Below, piece by piece: positions 1-17,862 of a stretch of DNA of 64,000 nucleotides. The stretch's first letter is position 1, and every line of letters begins with the position of its first letter. Both the position numbers and the translations under genes were made by a program. Origin of the DNA: Hyperoplus lanceolatus (Eukaryota; Chordata; Actinopteri; Uranoscopiformes; Ammodytidae); assembly GCA_026929865.2 (NCBI GenBank), contig CM049405.1, positions 24,348,501-24,412,500 of the forward strand. Direction: 5' to 3'. The notes beneath the pieces are model-generated. The model was not told the origin of the DNA, searched no databases, and was given only the letters and a program-made list of their open reading frames with translations.

Positions 1-165
1 TAAGTTTGGTTATGAAAAGAAAATTATTTAAATTACCGCCATTTAGTTAATTCCTATCATTTCCAATTTTGAATATTCCCAAAATTCCAGAGCGAAAGTT
101 CCCGTGGAAAGTTTCCGGAAACTTTCTGGTAATTTACCGGAAACTTTCCACCCCTTTGCAACCCT
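1..165. repeat. End of a teleost DNA-transposon-like repeat, cut by window start
   Basis: The stretch contains a perfect 15-base inverted repeat: gtggaaagtttccgg at 104-118 pairs with its complement at 137-151. It ends in cccctttgcaaccctag. I recognise this hairpin plus terminal motif as a dispersed repeat common in fish genomes; assignment to a superfamily is uncertain. The other end lies before the window, so neither length nor target duplication can be read. Confidence 0.5.
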
Positions 166-2280
166 AGTTAGGGGTATCCAAGGCAACAAGCTAATATTCC
201 CACTCGCTCTCTTTGTTGAACGCGATCTAGCATCTATGATCGATTGCTCTTCCTAGGGTCCCCAAAGCTTCACTCAGAATTTCATACATGGGATTTGGCA
301 CGTTGAATTGTTTAACGTTGAATATTTGATTCAGATACATTATTTCAATGCTGCAAAAAATTCAGATACGTTATTTCAATTAATACATATTCAGTGCTTA
401 AAGTTCAATGGCTTTTTATTTTCAAAATCCGATGACACACATTTACTTCCATAAGCAGACATGCAAGGACATTAACATAATGTAGTTGTTCAATATATTT
501 GCAGTTATTTTGGCTTACTCTATAAGTGAGAAGGTGAATCATTGTTCAGGCTAAATAATAATCCCAGAAATATAACATGTTTCCCTTTGAGCATGGTTAG
601 TCATTTCAGACATCTTTTATTTAACATTTGACCTTGATGAAATAAATGAAGACAATCACATGAAAAAACTATATCTCTGTAATAATATTTAACCATTTTA
701 TTTTCCTTAATATTACATACTGTTTATTCTTAGCACCCTATTCATTCAGCAGTGTCTCTGGCTGAACCGTTGTCTGTTTGGACTTGAGTCTGTCACCAGG
801 GCCTTTAAATGATTCAATTACTGCAAGAGAAACATTTCCACTATTAGGACCACAGGAGATCATTTAGCGGCGTGCACGCTACATACCTACTATCGGCCAA
901 CATCACCTCCCATTCACATCTGTTAAGACAGAAGGGGCCCAGACCGAGGGCCCCGCCACCCCATAGAAATTTAGGCTGATACTGGAATTTCAGCCAGTCA
1001 GATAAAATAAACCAGCCGGGTCTTAGATGCTGGATAAATAAGCAGTACACTTTGGCTTGGGGGCGAAACCGGCGATCTTTTCCCTCTCAGTGATGTAACT
1101 GATTGTTCCCTTTTCCCCACTGATTAAAAGGAGGTTAAAATATACAGGGGTTATTACATTCTACCGGAAAAATACCCCTAATCCCCTGGAAAATAATCAG
1201 CCAAACGATTTGGACTGGCAAAGACCCGCACAAATAGGAAGAATTGCAGGGGCTCTGCACTTTTTTTGGTGTGGATAAACACTGGCCCTGAGGGGAGTGA
1301 AAGTCTGAAGAAAAAAGACTCACTCAGTGTGATAATTCACTGCATCATGGTCCTATTCATATGGAAAACGTATTATGCAGAGATTTCATAAACTGTAATT
1401 ATGAAGGCCAGTTACTGTTATTCTCTGCGTATAACTCATTCTGTGAGAAATAATGAAAGTGTGCATCTCATGAATTAAACATGTTACAATAGTCCAGAGG
1501 AAGCAGATCAGAATTTGAGGTTTAAAAATGCACAGTCCTGAAACGTCTGAAAGCAAGATTGTGTAAACAACATTACAAAAAAAAACAGCATGTAATGACA
1601 ATAGAAAACAACTTGTTACTCAATTATCAATTAATCAATTACCATTAACATAAACCATGGAGTCATTGCTACAAATCCGCATTCCAATTGTTCTATGTTG
1701 TTTATAGAAGACACATACTTTAACTTGAGTATGGATATTGTTTCAGGTGACCACATCAAAAGTGCTCTGACCCCTCCAGTGTGGTAAGGGGGTTATGCGA
1801 AAAAGACACATTTTAGTGTAGCCATTGACTAATAAAGTAACTTAACTTAAAGTGTGTTTGTGGGTAAGTATGGACAGACTGGGGCATTGACCACATCATG
1901 CTCCTCTCTATAGGCTTATACCAACTCCAACATACGCCCAGGAAAAAAGAGTACTCCACGGGAATCACAATGAGAAGACAACAGACCTTTTAGGTGTAAC
2001 AAATGAAAAGCAACACACAGTCAAATACTCCTTATGTTCAGTAAACATTTATCAGATAAAAACTAGTTTAAAAACATAATGGCAACAGTGTTTCTTTCTT
2101 AAGGCATTGATAGTGATCCCGGCAGGAGTTGCAACAATCATTGTCCTGCCCAAAATGTACCATCAGTATTTCCTTAATGTTCCCCCATGTCTAGTTTTAA
2201 GTGGAACCAACAAAAAGTTATTCGAGAATGTGTAAAAATCAATAGAGGCACACATAGCCTGCACACAAACACACACAAAC

Positions 2281-2283
<3 letters not shown>
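166..2283. other. No recognisable gene or repeat
   Basis: AT-rich single-copy-looking DNA. The short open frames here have no family resemblance and no coding-like composition. Nothing supportable is seen. Confidence 0.5.

Positions 2284-2349
<66 letters not shown>
2284..2349. repeat. (CA)n microsatellite
   Basis: About 30 CA units, preceded by imperfect ACACAAAC units from about 2262. The Cys-Val frames that cross it on the minus strand are repeat translations. Confidence 0.95.
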
Positions 2350-2355
<6 letters not shown>

Positions 2356-3284
2356 GAAAATAAAATAAAATAAATGCTATCTTCATGCCGAGTGAAGTTC
2401 ACAGCCAGTGCCTGTACTCCTTTCATCTGCCCCACACTGAGATGGAGAGAGCTGCAGAGCCGGGCTGAAAATGCACTCAACAGGGATAGTTTGTCATTTT
2501 TGTTCATGTTCCTTCATCCTTCCATACACTTTTCATTACAGGTCACTTCCGAGGCTTCCACATAACCCATTACACAATGCATTAAATTACCTGTATAATC
2601 AGACAAGGTTACATACTTGTACAAGCAGTACATGTTTGCTAAAATGTTGCCTCTGTGTTCATCCGATAAGAAACGAAGATAAGGGAAAAATTAGATTGCT
2701 GACCCTGATGCCATACTCAACAGGAATTTTGCCACATTTTCAGAAACCTCTTTGGTAAATTGAATCAAAAGATTTGAATTATTTCAGAATGGACTGTTTG
2801 GAATGGACTGCAGTATTTATTTATTTTTAATAAATGAAAGATGCATCCAGCTAGCCAGTCAGGTAGAGTGTTCTCACAAGACAACTCAAAGGGTATTTAT
2901 TATCTTCAACCAGCCTCTTTGCTGTGTATAAAGTTGAAGCACCTATACAGCCATGGCAATATTTTGGACAATATCAAGGGCAAAACATGCTTTTAGAATA
3001 ATTGGGGTATTAGAAATATAAACTTACTTTTGTTTCATCCGTGCTTGATGCTGGCCTGGGAAAGAAGAAAGGAAAACAGGGACAATAGAGGAAAATAGAT
3101 ACAGTATGAGGAAAAAGCTACTGATTCACTGTAATTGTTTAACATTTCCAAAACAAGCATGTGATATATAACAGATTGTGTGTTCATTAATTGATTGATG
3201 CTATAAAGTATATGGAAATATAGTACTAGTGTTTTTGTGTTAGAATTTGTTGTTGGGGACCAGTGCAGGTGGTAGAAAGGTTTT
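2350..3284. other. No recognisable gene
   Basis: AT-rich DNA with scattered short frames only. I see no element ends and no exon-like segment. Confidence 0.5.
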
Positions 3285-3577
3285 GAAGGATCTTTCACAC
3301 CTGCCGCGTGTCCTTCTATTGTAACAAACTTGGCTTCATTTTCACCTGCAGTTCGTTTGCGCAGGTGGGGACACTGCAATTGCACTCGGGTCTGCACCAA
3401 AAGTGGACCAAACTAAAGGGCCGATGCCTTATTGAAGAGGAGTTTTGGTACGCTTCGACACCAACTCTGGTGCGATTCGTTGGTTTTGAGAAAGTGACCG
3501 AACTGAGTCTGCAGGAAGCACTGAGGAACCGAAGGAGCAAACTAGAAGCATACTATCAGGTGTGAAAGCGCCCTAAC
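3285..3577 (+). mobile_element. Miniature inverted-repeat element (family related to the one at 5205)
   Basis: The left end reads ggatctttcacacctg (3288-3303). The right end caggtgtgaaagcgccctaac (from 3557) is its imperfect inverse. The interior has alternating 'tggtccaa/ggaccaaac' motifs and shares recognisable blocks with the reverse complement of 5996-6160: a gcaattgcactcggg-like block, then a tgaagaggagt-like block. Small frames on both strands are chance frames. It is a non-autonomous DNA element; the superfamily is not determined because no clear target duplication is visible. Confidence 0.6.
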
Positions 3578-3583
3578 GCTAAC

Positions 3584-4260
3584 CATGACCAGCCTCTCGA
3601 ACCCCTTCATGCCTTCATGATGCTGAGAGCAACAGGGTGACAGTCTGCTTGCTTCAGTGTTCATGCACCGGCACGGTTTGGGTGGCTTTAAAGCAGGTGG
3701 GGACAGATGCTTGGGTTGGTGACGAGGTGATGATTTCAGTCAAAGACATCTGTCAGCTGCCCAGAAAAAAATCCCTGTGCATGGATCCCTGGATGCTAAC
3801 AGGGACAGAATCATAGCATTATTCCTCATCAGTTCAGCAAACACGTCAATGGTGTAGATTGTGATGGGGTCGGCAGGGAGAACTGCCTTCCTGGTTGTCC
3901 AAGTCAAAGCTAGCATAAAAGCTGTTTTCTGATGAGCTTCATTGGAGAAAGATAGGGTAGAATTGGTAGATATGTATTCTGTGATGGCCTTGCTGCATGG
4001 AATAAAGTCAGAGTTGTTGTTGAAGTGAAGTGTCCTGTGTGGTTTTACCGGGCCTTCCTAATAAACATTTCCATGTTAGTCCTGGGTGGGCCTGAGTGCC
4101 GCCTGATCTGAAAGTGGCGCTGCTAGCCTTAAGCAGTAGGTGAACCTCTGTGTTCCATAATGGCTTCTGATAAGGGGATGTAGTAATCTGTTTAAGGGTG
4201 ATGACACTGCCGATGCTGGTGTTGATATGGTCTGGAACGGCGGAAGCCTCTCGGCCTACC
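3584..4260 (-). pseudogene. Decayed L2-clade LINE fragment (reverse-transcriptase N-terminal part)
   Basis: Read on the minus strand and across several frames, this stretch gives blocks typical of L2/CR1-type LINE ORF2. A KPLWNTEVHLLLKASSATF-like block lies near 4104-4172. VPTCFKATQTVPV lies at about 3667-3706. PVALSIMK followed by FERLVM lies at 3584-3645, matching the start of the reverse transcriptase (family pattern YRPVALT..MK.FERLV). The order is correct for an intact LINE. The copy is dead: stops and frame changes separate the blocks, including a short atgaaggc duplication near 3609-3624. The 5' part, the catalytic YADD region and the 3' tail are absent. The family match is from memory of the motif order, not from a search. 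It abuts the miniature element ending at about 3577. Confidence 0.72.
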
Positions 4261-4881
4261 CTTTATTCCACGTCACATGACAATCAATGTGGGAGCAATT
4301 ATAAACAATGCTTAGCCCATGAATAAGTACCTTTAGACCACAACCTCAACCTCGTCAAACACCTTAGGTAAGAAGAACCGAAATGTTGACTGTGTATCAG
4401 ACCTTGTCACCTGACATCAGCGGAAAACCTCCCTTAAGACCATTTTTATTGAGCACAATCTAATGTTCTAACTTCCACAGAACAATCCACAACACAACGG
4501 TCTAGCTGGTGAAACGTTAATTGTCTTCCATTAAAATCAAATTTTCCCCCCAATTAAACTGCCACTGCCATTTGTACCCAGGCCACAGTAATAGCCAATG
4601 TCATTTTTGATATTTGGCTGCTTCCAGTCTAGGCAGACTGTGACAGGTAATAATTACTTTGTAATGCTAAAACGAATTCAGTGAGGTTATTAGCTTCACT
4701 AGCAAATTAGACATCCCATGCCAGTACTGTGTGTGCCTATCAGCAATCTGCCACCTACTGATCCATTCTGCTTTGAGCATTGAGTGACACTGACAGTGAT
4801 GTCAGTTGGACAGGGTACAGATAGTCCATCTGTGGTGTGTCCAATAAACCTACTTTTGAGGCCGAAAGAAACCCCATGTCA

Positions 4882-4914
<33 letters not shown>

Positions 4915-5204
4915 ACTGTGTGTGGGGATGTACATGTGGGGATGTACATGTGACCTGTTTCTCAATCTGTCCATGTATTCATGTCTACATACATTTTTAT
5001 ATTTCTACCCATAGATACATTGAAACACGTTTGTTTCCTGACTTCGATTTGAATGAGATTTTCCATTGAAAATACAATTTAGTCCAGAACTAGGCTTAAT
5101 CCATGTCTGCGAAACCGGCCCATTAAGGTGGATATTTGTGATTACCCAGCCCAGCCCTGGGGACAAAGCAGCACGTCTGGCTTACAAGCTTGGTCCCAGT
5201 AAGT
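4261..5204. other. Non-coding stretch with a (TG)n array
   Basis: Holds a (TG)n microsatellite at about 4882-4914, then a 14-bp unit (tgtggggatgtaca) repeated twice at 4921-4948. Otherwise nothing recognisable. Confidence 0.6.
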
Positions 5205-6225
5205 CTTAGGGTGTATTCACACTGGGAAAGTCCGCTAGTTCACTTGCTTTGGTCCAGACCAAATAGAGTTTTGATTTTTTTGTTTGGTGTGGTCCACTTT
5301 CATATTGCCCCTTTTGCAGGTGAACCAGCATTACGAAGCAAAACCACACGTGATCTGAGGTCATTAATTCATTGGACAGACATTCTGGGGTGGAGAGAAA
5401 CAGGAAGCACGAAGTTAAAACTACGAAATATATAATTGATATAAAATGGGGTTAAAAATAATAAAATGGCCAACATCTAACCTATAAATAAAGAGGAAAA
5501 ACATCAAAATATTGTTGTTTCATATGGTTATAATATGTAGCCCTATGTCAATGCCACGTTATGTGGCTTGTAGCCTACAATGTGAAACATCATTTTTACT
5601 GTATTGTTGGTGCTGGACGCGTCACACGAGAAGAATAGGCTCAAGCTGACACTCATCTGTGTATCAGCTGGGTCGGCACTCAGCTCCAAACTGACACGGG
5701 GATAGTATTGACGGTCCCGTAGGCTACATGGGAAGCAAAATAAAAACACACACTTCTTGCGCAGCGTGAACCTGTTGACACTGTGCGGGAGCGCTCCCCT
5801 CTCCTTCATCTGATGCTGAACACATTCAGCATGTTTACGCGTCCTCTCGATCAAATGTAATATATTGTTCTGGGCTCCCGGTCAAACCACAACTTATCAT
5901 CCTAACAATGGCGAGAACAACACTTTCCCATAATGTGAAGCTGACGGCTATTTATTAAAAAAGAAAAGAAAGAAAAGGCACAGTGCCTCCTGCATTTGGG
6001 TCGGATTGAGTCCGGACAAATTCACACCACAAACGAACTGCAGCAGAGTGCGTTTGGAAACGCACCGAGACTACCTCTTCAGCTGGGTCTCGGAGCGTTT
6101 GTTTGGTCCGCCCCCGAGTGCGATTGCTGTATTCACACCTGCCTGAAAGATGCGCACCGAAGGCAGAAGTGCATCTGAGTTTGTTTCAACCGAACTAAAC
6201 ACGGCATGTGTGAATACACCCTAAG
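5205..6225. mobile_element. Non-autonomous DNA transposon with perfect 18-bp terminal inverted repeats
   Basis: cttagggtgtattcacac at 5205-5222 is exactly matched in inverse at 6208-6225. The roughly 1-kb interior has short open frames (for example 5543-5854 minus) with no similarity I recognise, so no transposase is evident. The interior near 5996-6160 is related, in the opposite orientation, to the element at 3285-3577. I could not see a convincing direct target duplication outside the repeats. Internal copies of the ttcacac motif suggest the family has a series of sub-terminal repeats. Confidence 0.75.
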
Positions 6226-12177
<5,952 letters not shown>

Positions 12178-12225
12178 TTAAAGGTCAGCAAAGCTGGAGA
12201 ATGCTTGTAGTCAAAAAATGGGTTA
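12178..12225 (+). repeat. Fragment of the TTAAAGGTGGAGTCAG-type miniature element
   Basis: ttaaaggtcagcaaagctgg followed by agaatgcttgtagtcaaaa resembles the first 48 bases of the element at 24236, which has ttaaaggtggagtcagtaat and then the same agaatgcttg-tgtcaaaa block. No right end is present, so this is a solo terminal fragment. Confidence 0.5.
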
Positions 12226-13939
12226 TTATCTCCTCAGGCAGCAGATAACGAGGAGACAAAAAGGGATATTGTCAACTATAGTTAACCAGAATCGCTGACT
12301 TTAAATTACAATAAAAAAGACTCAAGGCCAGCACCTTGCATCGCTCCCTTGTCGCCTCCAGTTTGTGAGTGTGTGTGTGTCAGTGGGTGATTGAAAGGCC
12401 AACTGCTTTTCTGTCTGATAATGTAATAAAGCACCTTATAAATGCAGTCGATTTAACTTTGTATTCAACTTTCTTTATGGAACAAAAGAAACACATTTAA
12501 TCTAAATGTACCAATGAAAACAAACTCCTGAAAACACCCATGGGCAGCTGTGGTTTTAGACATTTTGGGAACCTTTGTCTTCACACATTGTAAACGTAAC
12601 ACAACAGCTGGCATCAAATTCAAAAAGGATAATGAACACAAACAAACTGTAAAAGGTGTTCAAAGACACATTGGTCAGTTTTATGTGTTTTCTATTGGTG
12701 AGCGTTGGTGACCATTGCTCTAGGTTATTTCACAGCTCTGACAGGAACATAAAAAGTCTTGTCCTGTGCACTTTGATATACGCCCGCCCCTGATGCAAGA
12801 TATACAATCCTAATGAACCGAAGCGACTAACAGATTAATGTAGGAGGCAAACAGCGTTGTGTTGAGAAATAAAAAGAAGGCAGCCCATCTGGCAGGCAAG
12901 CTTTTGTTTAGTCTCACTTTCCAACTCCCTTTTGGGCGGAGGCCATCACGATGGAGAAAAAAAATAGATGAACCGAAGTCCAACCGGTCACACCAATTGG
13001 TGCCGCCTCTGTTTGACTAAGGAGGGCCAATGTCAGCAAACTCCCCCCGAAGCAACAGTTAGCTAAATAAGCCTTGTCAGGTCGTGCTATCAAAGTCCCA
13101 GGTCTACAGAGGGGAGATTTATACCACTGGCCATTGTTGTTGTTTGAATGGCCCTGAAAAAGCCCCCCTTGAGATGTGTGCAGTCCTAAGATGAAGCGTA
13201 TGTCCATGCAGAGTCCGGACAAACCCCTGGGACAGCAGGCCTGTCAGTGCTAGTGTTTGAGAAAGGCTTGGCACAGAGCAAATGTTTTAATCGGAGAGAA
13301 AACAACACCGAGATTCAACCCCACCGCTCTATTGACTCCGTGTAGACTCAACAGTACTCATCAAGTGCTGTTTGAGCCCCTGTCTTTCCAGGAGATAGAT
13401 AGATAGATAGATAGAGGTGTAAAAATGTTGTTGACCCGGATGAGACCTCTCCCTGCATGCGGTTGATTCAGGCAGCGTGGTATAAAGCAGCATCAGTCAA
13501 TATATGTATTCTGAATATAATATATACTGACCTTTGGTATCTTTTGACGTGGTTCTACTAAGTCTTCATTAGGGCAAATGTTGCACTTTTTTTTGGATGG
13601 AATAATGCGATCACCACTCAGAGTAAATTGCATTGTCTTAGCAGGCTGTCCTATAGTTATATAGATATATTTTAATATGGAACGTTAACCAACATGCTCA
13701 TGTACACAGCCGTCTCTTCAGAGAGTTGGTAGATTCTCTCATGTCGTGTGGCCCAGCCCAGCTCAAGACCACCAAGGTGAAGAATGGCCTTTACCTGATT
13801 GAGTAACCTCAATGTGGTTGATGCCATTTATGAAGAAAGTAGAACAAAAGCCAGAGAGACAGCAAGCTCAGTAGCTTGGCTGTTTGATGTGCAGGATAGG
13901 GTTCTGCCCACTGATGACACTCTGATTAATCACTGTTAA
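12226..13939. other. Non-coding stretch with a short (GATA)n
   Basis: Contains (GATA)n at about 13391-13415. The stretch near 12830-13330 is moderately GC-balanced and repeat-free but has no open frame of note. Confidence 0.5.
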
Positions 13940-14085
13940 GTACCTGGTACCTATTTCTTTGGAATCTTGAGAGAGTAGGGACCGAAAAAGTAGGTATATG
14001 GACCAGGTAGTTTTAGTGAAAACAAAACAGGCGAGTAGAGTAGAGTAGAGCTAGTACCATTTAATGGAAAATTGCCATATTTGGG
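13940..14085 (+). repeat. Fragment of a common teleost MITE (guanine-rich gtacctgg / gagtagag type)
   Basis: Has gtacctggtacc near 13940, then gagtagagtagagtagagc at about 14034-14052 and the end block gctagtaccatttaatgg. I recognise this order as the right-hand part of a miniature element common in percomorph fish, where the end reads gagctggtacca...gtggaaa. The left inverted end is missing. Recognition is from memory. Confidence 0.55.
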
Positions 14086-15134
14086 TGATGGATCTATTCT
14101 CATCAACGCGGCTCAGTATATGTAGGCTACTTGACTTGATCTGCTTATGGATCATGCATATGATGCAAGGCCAAATACACTAAGGCTTTAGCAAGATATC
14201 TATCACACAAGCTCATCATCAATCTCTACCTCTTGATATTTGGACAAGGGCGAGCTCATGCATACATATGCTTCCTCTGACACAATCACACCCACATAAA
14301 CAAAAAAAAAATGTCTCACAAATTTTTGGACAGCAAGAATGTATTCTTCCCCCAGACCAAGGAGACCTCTGTTTTTTCCCTAAGTTCCTGCTGCCAAGTC
14401 ACCCAAATGGTCGAAATAATGATTGGTTCCCATGGAAACCACACAGTGAGTTATGACGCCCGTGAACAATGGTGAACGACTTGTCAGTGGCAATTTGCAT
14501 GAGGAGTCTAACCCGTTTTCTTTGTGCTGAGTTGGAATAAATGGCTGCGGGGAAGATTAATTCAGCTTGTTTGAGGTTAACAAACAGTAGAAATGAATCA
14601 AAACCGGCAGAAAATAATGAATGATTAGCGTGAAGGTATGAGCAATGCTTAAAACAACACGCAAGGACAGCAGTGTCAGCTTATTGAAGCTATACGGATG
14701 GTGGCTCTAATTGATATTCTGGTGAAGCTGTTAACAAATTTGGAGGACAAAGGGTAAAATTGTCTTCCTTTAGAGCAGTATCATTTCATAGCAGCGCCAC
14801 ACTGTTATTGCTCTAACACACTTCCTAAAGCTAAAAGCCGGCTTCCGAAACCTGAAGACTTTTAGCTGGAGTGAGAGTTCACACAGCATGTGGTGCTGTG
14901 GATATCAAACTACTGATGTAGCTCATGGGGCGTCACCCTATATTCTTGACTAACCTTACAAGTCGCTGAGTTATGATGTCACATTTTAAACTGTGAGTTA
15001 TTGAATGAATATGACTCTAACGACTCTACAACCGTAAGGCTTTGGCAGTAGCCTGAAGGTGATCATTTTGTTTGTTGATTGCATGGATGACAAATGCTCA
15101 TAATCAATCAATATACTAGATTGTACATAAAAAC
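14086..15134. other. No recognisable gene; possible non-coding regulatory DNA
   Basis: No element ends. The part near 14440-14700 is compositionally balanced with several ATTA/TAAT cores, which is compatible with a conserved non-coding element, but this cannot be tested from one sequence. Confidence 0.3.
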
Positions 15135-15144
15135 TTCTGCAGTG

Positions 15145-15322
15145 TGGGGGCCCCCATAGCTCAGTTGGTAGTGCGTCCCCATGGGCCTCGGCCAGCAGCG
15201 GACCCGGGTTCGATTCCAGCCTGCGGTCGTTCTCTGCATGTCACTCCCCTCTCTGCCCCATTTCAAATCTCTCTATACTATCAATAAAGCATAAAAATGC
15301 CCAAAATATATCTTTAAAAAAA
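15145..15322 (+). mobile_element. tRNA-derived SINE with a 10-bp target-site duplication
   Basis: The head has a pol III box A (tagctcagttgg, 15157-15168) and box B (ggttcgattcc, 15207-15217). The body (tctgcatgtcactcccctct) is typical of percomorph tRNA-SINEs, and the tail is A-rich. Direct repeats ttctgcagtg flank it exactly at 15135-15144 and 15323-15332, marking a LINE-type insertion. It is not a functional tRNA gene: the head cannot fold into a full cloverleaf with a proper acceptor stem, and a SINE body follows immediately. Confidence 0.88.
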
Positions 15323-15427
15323 TTCTGCAGTGCGGTGATTGATTATTCATTTGAACACATTTTACTGGAAATCTTTCAAGGTTTAAGTCCAATTACATGG
15401 GTATGTGGGAAAAAAAAATAACACTGT

Positions 15428-15585
15428 GGCTAGCAACATGCCCGTTTAAAGAGCCTAGGCTGTGTATTAACACTGGTTTTCTTTTCCATTGTACACAAAG
15501 TATGGACAGGTAGCGGATTGTGTGAAGAGATATTCACTGATTTTGACAAAAAGTTATGTTTACAACAAGCACTAATCATTCTCAT
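15428..15585 (-). repeat. Partial copy of the 24236-type TTAA miniature element
   Basis: The block gctagcaacatgcccgttta...cctaggctgtgtatta at 15428-15468 is the reverse complement of 24350-24400. The following agagatattcactgattttgac matches the inverse of the left part of that element and also the right part of the 55220 copy. The terminal TTAA repeats are not visible, so both ends appear lost. Confidence 0.65.
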
Positions 15586-16230
15586 ACCAAACTATAAATT
15601 AATTTGGACATTTATATCAATATTAACTGAACATTGTTTTGCATTGCCTATCAGAGATGCTGTCATCTCGAAGCTAGATGATCCATTGATTAATAGTTTT
15701 GGAAATATACTTAGATCAAAAACACAAATTGTACTCATGTGCTCTTAATAAGATCGTTGATTCAGTGACACATTTCCCGCTATTTGATCACACTAGTGCT
15801 GTGTGAGTACAAAGACTTGCAGACCAGTGAGAATCCTCCTCACTTTCCCGGCCAGATGCTCCCGTTCTTCCCACCTGGTGAGAGCAGACGACAGGCCACT
15901 GCTGTCCCTCTGTACCCCCCCACCCCATCCCCCTGGCTGGGCCTAAGTCTGTGTCCTTTGATCCACAGATGCTCCCATGTCCCACTGAAACTAACCAGCC
16001 ACAATGTAACACCTGAGTTCTCCCCTCTCTCCCAGAGCTGCCTGGCTTGAGGTCACTTCGGCCTGCTTTGATTCGGTCATAATCATATTCTACACACTTT
16101 AATGTCCCAGTGAGATACAACACAACCATGGAGGTAATTAACAAGAGGAAACTGTGGAGAGAAGCACATTAAAAGGCACATCAACAATGAGATACACTTC
16201 TCAGAGTTTAGTATGGAAGAGCTATATTTT
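15586..16230. other. No recognisable gene
   Basis: Two overlapping open frames (15784-16050 plus and 15788-16144 minus) lie opposite each other. Neither has a recognisable domain, and the long double-stranded openness reflects low stop density in GC-rich DNA. Confidence 0.45.
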
Positions 16231-16740
16231 CAGGTTAAAAATTGTAATGTGGGTCCCTACCAGAAACGGTTTTCATGGTGTAGTGTCCAAAAAACATTTT
16301 ATATATTTCACACAGTGCCATTGCTGAATCTCCTCTTTTAGTCCTCTGTATGCAACACTCCGTTTCAGAGTCTCTTTAAGCCCTGCCTTTCAAAAAGCCC
16401 AGTCTGCTATGACTGGCCCTGATCCAGTTTGAATGTAATTGCCAGTTAGGTTTGGGGGAACTTGGGGGTGTGGCTTATCATAGGTGGAGGTAGTGCTAAG
16501 TTAGGATCGTAATGAGGGGGAAGGGCGTGGCTTCTACCCTCATGACATCATATGTAGAACAATATGACTGGGGTTTTTGAACCAGGTTTTTCAGAAAGGC
16601 GGAGAAAAAGAGAGACTATGAAACACCCCAGTAAGTGACCTTTAATTAAACGTGCTGTGAGCGGAATGGTTCTTTTAGCTAACTTCCTGTCAGTTACTGC
16701 AGTTAGCTGTCCCCTCGCTCGTTCCCGTGTCACCACATTA
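16231..16740. repeat. Possible degraded teleost interspersed repeat
   Basis: The order tctctttaagccctgcctttc, agcccagtctgctatgactgg, then a cctcatgacatcatatg block and gactatgaaacacccca resembles a dispersed fish repeat I recall with agcccagtctgctctgattgg. No inverted ends or target duplication could be placed, so the limits are rough. Confidence 0.33.
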
Positions 16741-16843
16741 ATGCACTGCGGTCTTCAAGCAGCGAGTTAACTAGAATCATCGCAGATGTTTTAAGTGTGA
16801 TAAAACATGATAAAAACCATCAAAACATCAAACAGACATTGGG

Positions 16844-16964
16844 GGGGGGCGCCCTTTGCTCAGTTGGTAGGTTGGTAGGGCGGGGGGTGATGTCTCTGCA
16901 TGTCACTCCCCTCTCTGCCCCATGTCTCTGCACTATCAAATAAAGCATAAAAATGCCCCCCCCC

Positions 16965-16995
<31 letters not shown>
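16844..16995 (+). mobile_element. tRNA-derived SINE lacking box B, with a 12-bp target-site duplication
   Basis: Same family as the SINE at 15145: box A region (ttgctcagttggtagg), the tctgcatgtcactcccctct body and the aataaagcataaaaatgccc tail, followed by C10 and an A run of about 31. The part of the tRNA head containing box B is missing; the sequence passes from ggtagggcgggggg to the body. Direct repeats acagacattggg at 16832-16843 and 16996-17007 flank it. The deletion could predate insertion or have occurred afterwards. Confidence 0.85.
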
Positions 16996-16997
<2 letters not shown>

Positions 16998-17007
16998 AGA
17001 CATTGGG

Positions 17008-17857
17008 AAGGATTTTTACCTGCTCCGCCATTATAGGCGCATAAACATTCACCCATCTATCGCTCTGGCGTGCCCTGGTAGTGAGACCATGAGTGAGATG
17101 GGTGTCGGTTTGTAGCGTTCTCTCTTGTGATTGGATATTAATTTCGGGATCCCCGAAAAAGTTTATTTGCCGATTATATGCAGAGCTGCTGACTGAGAGA
17201 TCGGCTTTATGAAACGCGCACATTATGTAAGTGATCACTGTATGAATAAAGAGTGATTTAACACTTATATTAACATATATAAACCGCTTGATTCACCTTT
17301 AATAATGCGAACATCAAGAACTTAATCTACATGACTTTTTATAAAATAAATAGTAACATACCTGTATGCCTAGTGCAGTAAACGAGATGCTAACGGCGAA
17401 AAACCTCCAAAGCGAATTCAAACGTAGTTTTCCCCTTGTTAAATCTGATGCTAGAGTATATGCCTATGATCATAATCTGTGACATCACATCTAATTTGGA
17501 AGCCAAATATTGTCAATTGTGCAACTAACACCCGTGCCATGTGAAAACTGGAAATCTCAGCACATACACTGAGAAATGGACCTTTCCAGCGAGGAAGCAG
17601 GCATCTTGAGTCCAGCATGTTAAATCTTTTTAATGAACAGTCTATTTATATTCATACAACCATGGACAGAGACAGGGATCAGGAGAACATGTACTTTTTT
17701 TTAAAAACTTTTAATAAGGTAATCAAACTTTTGCTGTGAAAAACATATTATGTTGGTTAGATTAAAGCATTCACTTAAAGCTGGGCTAGAGGATTTGGGG
17801 AGAAAAATGGCACAAATTGTCAGCAAGTTACACAAATAAGACATAACATGTTCATTA
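17008..17857. other. No recognisable gene
   Basis: Low-complexity AT-rich DNA. A ttaaagctgggctagagg string at about 17774 resembles the start of a TTAA-type miniature element, but no partner end was found. The retroelement that follows may have landed inside it. Confidence 0.4.
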
Positions 17858-17862
17858 GTGAG

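Noticed and set aside
15145..15230. Possible tRNA gene
   Set aside because: Box A and B are present, but a SINE body and A-rich tail follow and direct repeats flank the whole unit. It is a SINE head.
15784..16144. Opposing 88- and 118-aa frames
   Set aside because: Open on both strands over the same interval with no family resemblance; low stop density rather than coding.
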